Below are positions 1 to 7,599 of a stretch of DNA of 64,000 bases, one piece after another. The first letter of the stretch is position 1. Each line of letters begins with the position of its first letter. The notes under the pieces are model-generated. The model was not told the origin of the DNA. It searched no databases and was given only the letters and a program-made list of their open reading frames with translations. The stretch is taken from positions 109,857 to 173,856 of the forward strand of contig NZ_JMPR01000018.1 in assembly GCF_000735525.1 (NCBI RefSeq). Direction: 5' to 3'. The translations under genes were made by a program, and so were the position numbers. This stretch comes from Tatumella ptyseos ATCC 33301 (GTDB lineage: Bacteria; Pseudomonadota; Gammaproteobacteria; Enterobacterales; Enterobacteriaceae).

Positions 1-122
1 ATGTCATCAGGATGACTCCGGATAAATCACTTTCCGGAAAATCGCATAAGAAAGTATGATGTTTTAATACGGATGGCCGGGGTCAGAGGCTGTCGCCTGA
101 AGCAAAGCTAACGGGGATCATT

Positions 123-596
123 ATGGCAGCAAGACAGCATCATTACCGTGTGACAGTTCGCTGGACCGGGAATCGTGGCGAGGGGACATCATCTTATAAA
201 GCCTATGGACGTGACGGGGAGTTACAGGCTGAAGGGCGGGAGCCGATTGCGTTAAGTGCCGACCCTGCTTTCCGGGGGGATAATAGCCGCTGGAATCCCG
301 AACAACTTCTGCTGGCGTCGGTTTCTGCCTGCCATAAATTGTGGTATCTGCACTTATGTGCAGATGCCGGTATCGTCGTGGAAGAGTATCAGGATGAGGC
401 TGAAGGAACGATGGTGGAAGGGGTAAAAGGCCATTTTACCGGCATTATTCTGAAGCCGCGTATCCGCTTGCAGAATGATCAGGACAGGGATCGGGCGGCT
501 CAACTCCACCACGCCGCGCATGATGCCTGCTTTATCGCAAACTCGGTGAACTTTCCGGTCGGGTGTCAGCCGGAATTTGTGGCCAGCGGCAGGTAA
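123..596 (+). CDS. OsmC/Ohr-family peroxiredoxin-like protein
   Basis: A 157-residue protein of the OsmC/Ohr family, cytosolic thiol proteins that reduce organic hydroperoxides. The two family cysteines are visible: C70 in SVSACHKLW and C136 in HDACFIANS, with the expected helix context (NPEQLLLASVSACH before the first). The start at 123 follows a GGGGATC-like ribosome site. Length is normal for the family. It lies 38 bp upstream of a LysR regulator in the same direction, so the pair may be co-transcribed. Family membership is clear. Whether it is a true peroxidase, and its substrate, cannot be read from the sequence. Confidence 0.88.
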   Translation: MAARQHHYRVTVRWTGNRGEGTSSYKAYGRDGELQAEGREPIALSADPAFRGDNSRWNPEQLLLASVSACHKLWYLHLCADAGIVVEEYQDEAEGTMVEGVKGHFTGIILKPRIRLQNDQDRDRAAQLHHAAHDACFIANSVNFPVGCQPEFVASGR

Positions 597-634
597 TACC
601 CTATATCCCCGCACGACGGATAACAGGATAACGT

Positions 635-1531
635 ATGCAACAGGGTGAAAACCTGCAGGCGATGTATATTTTTGCCCGCGTAGTGGAACAACAAAGTTTC
701 AGTCTGGCGGCGGGGGTATTGGGCATATCAACAGCCACAGTCAGCCGCGAAATCGCCGCACTGGAAAACCGTCTGGCGATGAAATTATTACACCGCACCA
801 CCCGCAAGGTGAGCGTCACGGAATGCGGGCTGCTTTATTATCGCTATTGCGAAAGCCTTAGCAGGCAGGTATCAGCGGCAGATGATTTCATTCACCGCAT
901 GCACAGTCAGCCTGCGGGACAGGTCAGGCTGGTCGCGCCGGTGACTTACGGGTGTCAGTGTATCGTCCCGGTGCTGCAACCCTTTATGCAGCAAAATATC
1001 CATGTGCGTGTCGATCTTGATCTGAACGACAGGGAACCGGACATGATCCACGACGATATTGACGTCGCGATCGTGGTTCGCCAGCGCCCACCGGATCAGG
1101 GGTTGTCACAGCCGCTCTCGGTGATCCCCTGGGGATTGTATGCGACGGAGGCCTATCTGGACAGGCATCCCGTACTGACGTCACCGGAGCAGCTTAGCCG
1201 TCACCAGTTACTGACCTTTCACGGGCCGGCCCATCAGGCTGCCCTCAGTTTCCGGAAAGAGAAAAAACGGATAGAAGTGAATGCGGTTAGCCGGTTCCGG
1301 GCCAATAACAGTATGGCATTATTAACCGCGGCCTGCGCCGGAGCGGGCATTGCCTGTCTGCCCTCCTACATGGTGCATCAGGCCCTGGCAGAAGGCACAT
1401 TACGGCCGGTCCTGCCTGAATGGCAGTTGCCCGGGTACCATAGTTATCTGCTGCGAAAGGTCCAGGAGACGTTCTCTTCTCCGGTCACCCGGTTATGTGA
1501 TTTACTGACTGAAAAGCTCAGAGACGCCTGA
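635..1531 (+). CDS. LysR-family transcriptional regulator
   Basis: A 298-residue LysR-type regulator. The N-terminal winged helix-turn-helix (about residues 5-64) contains the typical SFSLAAGVLGISTATVSREIAALE pattern with LLHRTTRKVS following. The remaining ~210 residues form the effector-binding domain. An AGGATAAC ribosome site precedes ATG 635. It sits between an OsmC-like gene and an MFS efflux gene, all in one direction, so it may control one or both; this is inference from position. A long perfect palindrome overlaps its stop codon. The inducer is unknown. Confidence 0.9.
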   Translation: MQQGENLQAMYIFARVVEQQSFSLAAGVLGISTATVSREIAALENRLAMKLLHRTTRKVSVTECGLLYYRYCESLSRQVSAADDFIHRMHSQPAGQVRLVAPVTYGCQCIVPVLQPFMQQNIHVRVDLDLNDREPDMIHDDIDVAIVVRQRPPDQGLSQPLSVIPWGLYATEAYLDRHPVLTSPEQLSRHQLLTFHGPAHQAALSFRKEKKRIEVNAVSRFRANNSMALLTAACAGAGIACLPSYMVHQALAEGTLRPVLPEWQLPGYHSYLLRKVQETFSSPVTRLCDLLTEKLRDA

Positions 1532-1556
1532 TTATTGCAACAGTGCAATAATCAGG
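1527..1556. repeat. perfect inverted repeat at the lysR stop codon
   Basis: CCTGATTATTGC (1527-1538) is exactly complementary to GCAATAATCAGG (1545-1556) across a 6-base centre. The left arm overlaps the TGA of the LysR gene. No T-run follows, so it is not a standard intrinsic terminator. It lies 90-119 bp before the MFS gene start and could be an operator or an mRNA hairpin. Confidence 0.7.
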
Positions 1557-1645
1557 GGACAGCCGGTAAATATCTTCCGGCGGCTGTTCTTTCACTCTGC
1601 CTGACGTTACGCTTTCCTTTTCTATGAGCAAAGCAGGTTATTGAA

Positions 1646-2851
1646 ATGGCAGACTATTCCGGCAATCTTTCAGAGGCAGATCCTCACTGGCAGCGTAATC
1701 TCTGGGTTTGTACCCTGGGATCTTTCAGCACACTGATTGCCATGACATTGCTGCTGCCTTTTCTTCCGCTGTATCTGCAGTCCTTAGGTGTTAAAGGTAC
1801 GAGCAGTATCGCCCACTGGTCTGCGGTGGCCTATGGGGCAACCTTTCTCACGGCGGCATTGACGGCACCCTTATGGGGACGGCTGGCAGATAAATATGGC
1901 CGTAAACTGATGCTGATCAGGGCCAGCCTGGGGATGGCTGTTGCTATGTCACTGATGGGTATGGCAACAGCGCCCTGGCAACTGGTGGCTTTACGTTTAC
2001 TGGCGGGTTTATTGGGGGGCTATGCTTCCGGTTCGATGATTCTGGTCGCAGCACAAACCCCGAAAGAGAAAACAGGTTATGCGATTGGCATCCTTTCCGG
2101 CGGGATCATGGCCGGAAATATCGTCGGTCCGCTGGCCGGAGGCATGCTTCCCGCCATTATCGGGATACGCGAAACCTTCCTGCTGACCGGGGGGATTATT
2201 TTTCTGGCCTTTCTGGGTACGCTGCTCTTGCTTAAAGAGGAACGCCAGCCGGCCAGGCATTCCCCGTCCCAGTCTGCGGTGCAGCAACCGGTACCTGTCA
2301 CGGTGAAGGTAATGTGGGTGTCTGCGATGTTACTGATTTTCGCCACGATGTCTGTGGAACCGATCATTACCCTGTATGTTGCCAGCCTGATCTCTGATCT
2401 GACGCAGGCGACGTTGTTTACCGGGGTTATCATGGCGTCCACGGCCTTAGGCAGCATCATAGCGGCTCCGCGTATCGGCGCATTGGCTGACCGGACAGGG
2501 CACTGGCGTGTACTTTCCTGCGGTTTACTGATTTGCGGTGTTTTGCTGATCCCCCAGGCCTTTGTGACTGCGGTATGGCAACTGCTGGTGTTGCGTTTTC
2601 TGATGGGCCTGGCATTAGGGGGAATGCTGCCCTGTATCACTGCAATTATCCGCCATCATGCACCGGCCGGACAAACCGGTCGCTTACTCGGGTATTCCAC
2701 GTCGGCACAATATATCGGTCAGGTCTGCGGGCCATTGTTTGGCGGTGTGGTCGCAGGTCAGGCAGGTATGCCGGCCGTTTTTTTGGGGACGGCGGTGATT
2801 ATGCTGATAGCCTCAGGCATTAACACGGTCTGGTGTAAGAGAAGGGTATAA
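1646..2851 (+). CDS. MFS drug efflux transporter, MdtG-like
   Basis: A 401-residue, 12-helix major facilitator superfamily transporter. The MFS motif A is present as GRLADKYGRKLML (about residues 81-93), and TM5 carries a glycine-rich antiporter-like stretch (GGIMAGNIVGPLAGGML). Overall layout and N-terminal pattern (LPFLPLYLQSLGVKG) resemble E. coli MdtG, a proton-driven multidrug exporter. It follows the LysR gene by 114 bp and ends in a strong shared terminator. The substrate is not determinable. MdtG orthology is a reasonable guess, so no symbol is assigned. Confidence 0.85.
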   Translation: MADYSGNLSEADPHWQRNLWVCTLGSFSTLIAMTLLLPFLPLYLQSLGVKGTSSIAHWSAVAYGATFLTAALTAPLWGRLADKYGRKLMLIRASLGMAVAMSLMGMATAPWQLVALRLLAGLLGGYASGSMILVAAQTPKEKTGYAIGILSGGIMAGNIVGPLAGGMLPAIIGIRETFLLTGGIIFLAFLGTLLLLKEERQPARHSPSQSAVQQPVPVTVKVMWVSAMLLIFATMSVEPIITLYVASLISDLTQATLFTGVIMASTALGSIIAAPRIGALADRTGHWRVLSCGLLICGVLLIPQAFVTAVWQLLVLRFLMGLALGGMLPCITAIIRHHAPAGQTGRLLGYSTSAQYIGQVCGPLFGGVVAGQAGMPAVFLGTAVIMLIASGINTVWCKRRV

Positions 2852-2855
2852 AAGA

Positions 2856-2879
2856 CGACCCCGGCATTTGCCGGGGTCG
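2856..2879. terminator. bidirectional hairpin between MFS and POT genes
   Basis: A 10-bp GC-rich stem (CGACCCCGGC with GCCGGGGTCG) around a 4-base loop lies between two convergent genes, 5 bp after the MFS stop and 7 bp before the POT stop. It has only a short A-tract on the left side, so terminator strength is inferred mostly from the stem and the location. Confidence 0.65.
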
Positions 2880-2886
2880 GTCACAC

Positions 2887-4356
2887 TCAGGCCTCTGTGC
2901 GGACCTGCGGGTTGATCATACGACGTAATAACGGGATAAGTACGGCGATCACCACGGCGGTGATCACTGAACCCCAGCCCAGCAGGTTAAAGACATGGCT
3001 GTAGCCCGGGTTGGTTGCCACAGGCGTGGTATTACTGTTATCCGGCATCATGCCGGAGAAATAGTCTGCCAGTACCGATGCCACACCGGTCACCATCATC
3101 CAGCTACCCATCATCAGCCCCTGATGCTGTTTCGGTGCCAGTTTTCCGATCATGGCATAGCCAATCGGGGAGATCAGCAGTTCGCCGATACTCTGCAGAA
3201 TATAACTGATCACTATCCATTTGAACGCCATCAGACCATTACCGCCCGCCAGGGAGATCCCCACCGGTAAGACCAGCATACCCAGGCCGATAAACACCAG
3301 CGAAGAGGCAAACTGCAGTGGTATGTCAATCCGGTAACCTTTTTTACGCAGGCGGTTAAAGTACATCGCCATTAACGGACCACCGATCACAATAACGATG
3401 GTATTAATGTTCTGGATCCACTGCGGAGCGACTATCCAGCCATAGACATTCAGGTCAATATTATGTTCGGAGAACAGCATCAGTCCCATCGGCGCCAGCT
3501 GATACAGTGACCAGAAGACCAGAGAACCGAGCATCAGAATAAGGTAAGCCCCCATACGTGAACGCTCATCGGCCACCGGGTGTTTCAGTGTCATCAGGCA
3601 CAGCAGGATAAAGATCAGACATCCGATAGCGATAACAAAATAGCTGCTGATAGCGGCATAGGTCAGCATCACACGAATAATCGGTAGCAGAACGACCAGG
3701 ATAGCCACCCCGGCCAGCAGACGCTTCCGGTAGGTCGACGGGCTGACCTGCGTCAGCGGGGTGTTTTTGTCTTTCAGGTGAGGCCAGAACACCAGCGCTG
3801 CGATGATGGCGATAATGTTACCCAGCGAAGCAAACAGGAACAACGCTTTGTAATTTTCGCCCAGCTGATAATACCCTGCGACAGTAAACCCGATAAAAAA
3901 GCCCAGGTTCATCCCTGCATAGTTCCACAGGAAAGCGCTTTCCCGACGGTCATCTTCCGGCGCAAAACGCTGTGTCAGCATCATATTGAGGCAGGTCACA
4001 TTCAGCCCGCTTCCGGTCAGGAACATGGCCAGTCCCCAATAAAGCCCGGTGACGCCGGCGCTGGCAATCAGATAACAGCCGATAACCTGCAACACCATCC
4101 CGAGGACAAACAGGTTACGGTTACTCAGATAGCGTCCCCCCAGGTATCCGCCAAACAGGTGAAGACCATAGTTAAACGCACCGAAAACGCCCATGATGGC
4201 ATTCGCTGAGTCTTCGCTGAAGCCCAGTTTCTTTGTTGCGTACAGAACCAGTGTGGAATAGAGCACGGCAAAGCCGAGCGTAGAAAAAGTCTGGATGAAA
4301 AACAGAATGGCGGAACCGCTGATTTTCTCCGGTGTGGTTTTGACTGAAGCGTTCAA
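2887..4356 (-). CDS. atypical POT/PTR-family peptide transporter
   Basis: A predicted ~489-residue integral membrane protein of the proton-dependent oligopeptide transporter family. The C-terminal half carries a typical POT block (SYILQSIGELLISPIGYAMIGKLAP-like, ending in a motif similar to DtpA/DtpB), and a GGYLGGRYL loop follows helix 2. The start is placed at TTG 4356, preceded by AAGGGG, because the longer frame from 4452 adds a cysteine-rich leader (CCCSARQRF) unlike any family N-terminus. The protein lacks the ExxERFxYYG motif of helix 1: the aligned positions read Q, S, T. The substrate is therefore uncertain. It is transcribed convergently with the MFS gene and away from the EAL gene. 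Confidence 0.82.
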   Translation of the reverse strand: MNASVKTTPEKISGSAILFFIQTFSTLGFAVLYSTLVLYATKKLGFSEDSANAIMGVFGAFNYGLHLFGGYLGGRYLSNRNLFVLGMVLQVIGCYLIASAGVTGLYWGLAMFLTGSGLNVTCLNMMLTQRFAPEDDRRESAFLWNYAGMNLGFFIGFTVAGYYQLGENYKALFLFASLGNIIAIIAALVFWPHLKDKNTPLTQVSPSTYRKRLLAGVAILVVLLPIIRVMLTYAAISSYFVIAIGCLIFILLCLMTLKHPVADERSRMGAYLILMLGSLVFWSLYQLAPMGLMLFSEHNIDLNVYGWIVAPQWIQNINTIVIVIGGPLMAMYFNRLRKKGYRIDIPLQFASSLVFIGLGMLVLPVGISLAGGNGLMAFKWIVISYILQSIGELLISPIGYAMIGKLAPKQHQGLMMGSWMMVTGVASVLADYFSGMMPDNSNTTPVATNPGYSHVFNLLGWGSVITAVVIAVLIPLLRRMINPQVRTEA

Positions 4357-4846
4357 CGCTTTCCCCTTATGATACAGATGTTGTGTAAATCTCTGGCGCG
4401 CACTGCAACAGCAGTGCACCGGACTTTTGTCAGGATTGTCAAAAAATGCCATCTTTCTGTAAAACTAACAACTATTAAATCTGATTATTTATGCATTAAA
4501 TCCGGCACAATGCCCATAATCCCCTTAGCAAAGACGACTATTGGTGAATAAGCAGAATAAAATTCCGCCGACTTTTTGTTCGTTTATTTGTACGATGAAG
4601 TACGTTGAGGTGCTACTGTCCGGAACCCTGGTGACGAAAAATCCCGGGCTGAGCGTAAGGAAAAATTCATTGGTTTTAACTATCTGAATCAACGTTTTAA
4701 TCGTTAACTTTTTTAATAAAAGGCCGGAATTCAGGGGGTTCAGCGTTATACTTTCCAGAGTAAACAAAGCGCTGAGTCTTTCATCTATGCCTTGCATGTC
4801 GTGCTGGAGATTCTGACCACTAAGCCATTTTCATCCCAGGTGAGTT
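4357..4846. other. gene-free region between divergent POT and EAL genes
   Basis: No convincing gene lies in these ~490 bases; the open frames have no recognisable product. The stretch must contain the divergent promoters of the POT transporter (minus) and the EAL gene (plus), but no promoter stood out. Confidence 0.5.
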
Positions 4847-5545
4847 ATGTCCCCTTTACAGCTTGCTAATTTTTCAATCAATTTTGTTTTCCAGCCGATG
4901 TTTGGTAAAACCGGAGAGTTGTTAGCGGTTGAATGTTTATCGAGGATCACCGCCAACCACCAGGGGACAACAATCTCTCCGGAATTTTTTTTCCAAAGCG
5001 TCACTCCTGCCATGAGTATTGAGATCCTTAAGGCACAGATTGCTTTAATCGGGTCTTACCGTGACTGGTTTATTCGTCACAATGTGATTGTGACGGTGAA
5101 TATCGATGATAAGTCACTGGACTTTGTGAACGAGCATTACCTGTCTGAAGGCAATGCGTTTGCGGGTTTTATCCATTTTGAAGTGAATGAATCTTCAGAC
5201 AGTCTGGTACCTGAGTCTAACCAGGCCCCGGTATTCCATAAGCAGCGGACATTCTGGCTGGATGACTTTGGTTCCGGCCTTTCCGGATTCTCAGCTGTTT
5301 TCGATAATCAATTTCGTTATATTAAAATAGACCGATTTTTGTTCTGGAACTTTATGAGTAAGCCTGGCGGAAGCCAGCTGATGGGAGCGTTACTGAACTT
5401 CTTTTCATTAAATAATTGTAATGTGGTTGTCGAAGGTATTGAAACCGATCAGCATGAAAAATGGCTGTCTGAAATGCCGTACTATGCGTTACAAGGGAAG
5501 CTCTGGAAGGAGCTGACCATTGAAGAGTTGTGCTGCGCTGCCTGA
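4847..5545 (+). CDS. stand-alone EAL-domain c-di-GMP phosphodiesterase
   Basis: A 232-residue protein made of a single EAL domain with no sensor or membrane segment. The residues needed for catalysis appear in order: E29 (in VECLSR, the EAL position, with R33), N85 (VNID), E112, D139-D140 (LDDFGSG), K160 (IKID), E196 (VEGIET) and Q216 (LQGKLW). An active enzyme hydrolysing cyclic di-GMP is therefore likely, unlike the degenerate YdiV. AGGTGAG precedes ATG 4847. It is followed by a PilZ receptor gene and a convergent fimbrial operon. This resembles Klebsiella MrkJ, a small EAL protein that restrains type 3 fimbriae. Orthology is not proven. Confidence 0.85.
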   Translation: MSPLQLANFSINFVFQPMFGKTGELLAVECLSRITANHQGTTISPEFFFQSVTPAMSIEILKAQIALIGSYRDWFIRHNVIVTVNIDDKSLDFVNEHYLSEGNAFAGFIHFEVNESSDSLVPESNQAPVFHKQRTFWLDDFGSGLSGFSAVFDNQFRYIKIDRFLFWNFMSKPGGSQLMGALLNFFSLNNCNVVVEGIETDQHEKWLSEMPYYALQGKLWKELTIEELCCAA

Positions 5546-5686
5546 CAGAACCGCGGTATGACGTCTGTGGTGTCACAGGCGTGTGGCCTCTGTCTGCTAT
5601 CTCATAAAGAGAGCAAGCCTTGTGAATACCTTCCTATTTTTATATGTTATTTTAAAGTTTCTCTTAAGTAAGAAGGCTTATCTCCT

Positions 5687-6394
5687 ATGGCTGGTGTTAA
5701 TACTGATCCGCAGACGCTCAGAAATGATCGTTTTGAACTGGTCGCAATCCTGCGTACCCTGCTGAAAGAAAAACATCGTTTTAGCCTCAGTTCTGAAGAG
5801 GGGCACGATTTCGAATTGCTACGTGTTGAATCCAGCCGTGTTTATCTGAGCCTCCCGCAAGCAGATTTTACCTTACCCGCAACTCTTGAACTCAGCGCAG
5901 AAGGGAGTGAAGCAAAAATTATTTTTACTCTGAATGCTGTCCGTCAGGAAGAAACCGCCGGGGGGACTGTACTGACCGGCGAGATCGGTAATGAGTTTAA
6001 TTACTTTCAACGACGTATTAACCTGCGCGTTCCGCTGCCTTTATGGAAAAACTTTACCCTGACGTTGCCGCTTTCAGGGCTTAGTGCACCCCGACCCTTT
6101 ATCATCTATGACTTTTCGGTCGGCGGATTAGGCGTTTACACACCGAAGCCGTTGTCAGAAAAAGCCAAAGTCGGCGCGGTATTTAAGAAAGCATTATTGT
6201 CTTTAGGAGAATACGGTGAGTTTAAAGCCAATATTGAGATTATTGCGCTCAGTGAACTTGAAGAAGAACTGCCGGAATACCCTGGCTATCAGCAACGGAT
6301 GTCAGTCAGGTTTACGAATCTGTCACTGATAAATCAGCGTAATTTCCAGAAAATTGCCTATGCGTTCGAAGTCAATTTTAAGCGTAAGCGATAA
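5687..6394 (+). CDS. PilZ-domain c-di-GMP receptor, YcgR/MrkH-like
   Basis: A 235-residue protein with an N-terminal YcgR-like region (1-105) and a C-terminal PilZ domain. Both c-di-GMP binding motifs are visible: RxxxR as R110-INL-R114 in FQRRINLRV, and D/NxSxxG as D142-FSVG-G147. The length matches MrkH (about 234) and YcgR (about 244). In E. coli YcgR brakes flagella, whereas Klebsiella MrkH is a c-di-GMP-dependent DNA-binding activator of fimbrial genes. Here no flagellar gene is near, and a fimbrial operon lies 132 bp away, convergent. An MrkH-like role is favoured by context only. An AAGAAGG site lies rather far (about 10 bases) from the ATG. Confidence 0.82.
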   Translation: MAGVNTDPQTLRNDRFELVAILRTLLKEKHRFSLSSEEGHDFELLRVESSRVYLSLPQADFTLPATLELSAEGSEAKIIFTLNAVRQEETAGGTVLTGEIGNEFNYFQRRINLRVPLPLWKNFTLTLPLSGLSAPRPFIIYDFSVGGLGVYTPKPLSEKAKVGAVFKKALLSLGEYGEFKANIEIIALSELEEELPEYPGYQQRMSVRFTNLSLINQRNFQKIAYAFEVNFKRKR

Positions 6395-6499
6395 CCTGTC
6401 TCTGCCTCTTCCCTCCGATAACCGGAGAAGATTTCGGTTCCCCTCACACGACTGATAAACGACATACTCCGTTGCTTCTGCGACAGATAAGGCCTGGAT

Positions 6500-6516
6500 G
6501 GCCCCGTGACGGGGCC
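6500..6516. terminator. hairpin between PilZ gene and fimbrial operon
   Basis: A 7-bp stem (GGCCCCG / CGGGGCC) with a TGA loop lies between convergent genes, 10 bp beyond the adhesin stop. No clear T-tract follows on either strand, so function as a terminator is tentative. Confidence 0.45.
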
Positions 6517-6526
6517 GGAGTCAGGA

Positions 6527-7588
6527 TTATTTAAACGTTATATTGACGGTGGCAGTGGTATTGAAAGTCCCTACTGTCGGGGAATTGGTGAGCCATTTCA
6601 GATAAGCAATATACCCGACCGGGATGGTTGTCGTAGAGCTGCTGGTGATCGCAGTTGTGGTGAAGGGGTAGACCTGACCAAAGACAAGCGGTGTCCCGGT
6701 ATTACTTTGGCTCGTCAGATAAACGCCGATCCCGGGTTTCGTGGACGGAATGAGCAGAGTGGGGTCGCTGGTGCTGACATCGTTACTACTAAAACTGGCG
6801 ACCAGTTGCTGACCCACGCAGCCCCCCCCGGACACATTTGCGGTGACCGTAAACGGTATGGTTTTCGCTATTTTGCCGACCGCGGAGGTTTCACGCATGA
6901 CATTACCGAAATTGATATTTGACGGTGAAATAGTCACTGTCGGAGTACACTGTATCACACTGATATTATTGAAGTTAGTCAGGTTGGCGACATAGTTACT
7001 GTTTGGGGTGCTGTTAATGCCCAATACACCATCCACCTGAAATACGCCCGCGGTACCAATGTCTGTAAAGGTTGTTTGTGGTGCGACCCCGGTGGCTTTC
7101 AGGTAAATCGAAAAAGTAAAACTGATGGTCAGTGGTCTGGCCTGGCCGTACTTCGCATAATACGCGGAATCAAAAATCGTACCGCGCCCGACATCAATGG
7201 CTTTGGTCGCGACAGCGGTGTTAATAGAATCATAGTCTTTACCGTTGATCGTCACACCGACGCTCAGCGAAGGGTCTATTTTACTCAGACCACCCTGCGG
7301 GTTCCAATAGAGCCAGGCATCCTCTCCCCCCGGATAGCCTTGCATATCCCAGCAGGTAAAGGTGGCAGTATAGGTAGACGAACGCCATAAGACGTTACCG
7401 GCGGTAAAGTCTGATTTAGCAAAGGACACCGATCCAATCGGAAAACTTTGAGAAATAGAGCCTGTCGGTGACGGTGTGTCGGCGTAACTGCCCTGGCGGC
7501 AGGAGAGGGCGAAACTTTGCTGGCTGGCGAAAATCGCGCAGAGAACCAGCAAAGAGCCTAATAATTTTCGTAGGGTGTGCAGTGTCAT
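6527..7588 (-). CDS. fimbrial tip adhesin (two-domain, FimH/MrkD-like layout)
   Basis: A 353-residue secreted fimbrial subunit. A signal peptide (about 1-27, ending SFALS) precedes an N-terminal receptor-binding region with cysteines in ALSCRQGS and TFTCWDMQG. A C-terminal pilin domain begins near CTPTVTISPSNINFGNV, with a disulfide partner in GGGCVGQQ, and ends in the donor-strand-type NITFK tail. As the last gene after the usher, and twice the size of the pilin, it is the expected tip adhesin. GAGGAG lies 7 bases before ATG 7588. The N-terminal domain matches no adhesin I can name, so the receptor is unknown. Confidence 0.82.
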   Translation of the reverse strand: MTLHTLRKLLGSLLVLCAIFASQQSFALSCRQGSYADTPSPTGSISQSFPIGSVSFAKSDFTAGNVLWRSSTYTATFTCWDMQGYPGGEDAWLYWNPQGGLSKIDPSLSVGVTINGKDYDSINTAVATKAIDVGRGTIFDSAYYAKYGQARPLTISFTFSIYLKATGVAPQTTFTDIGTAGVFQVDGVLGINSTPNSNYVANLTNFNNISVIQCTPTVTISPSNINFGNVMRETSAVGKIAKTIPFTVTANVSGGGCVGQQLVASFSSNDVSTSDPTLLIPSTKPGIGVYLTSQSNTGTPLVFGQVYPFTTTAITSSSTTTIPVGYIAYLKWLTNSPTVGTFNTTATVNITFK

Positions 7589-7599
7589 TGCCTGGCTCC

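Noticed and set aside
4357-4452. N-terminal extension of the POT transporter from ATG 4452
   Set aside because: The extra 32 residues are cysteine-rich and unlike family N-termini, while TTG 4356 has a good AAGGGG site.
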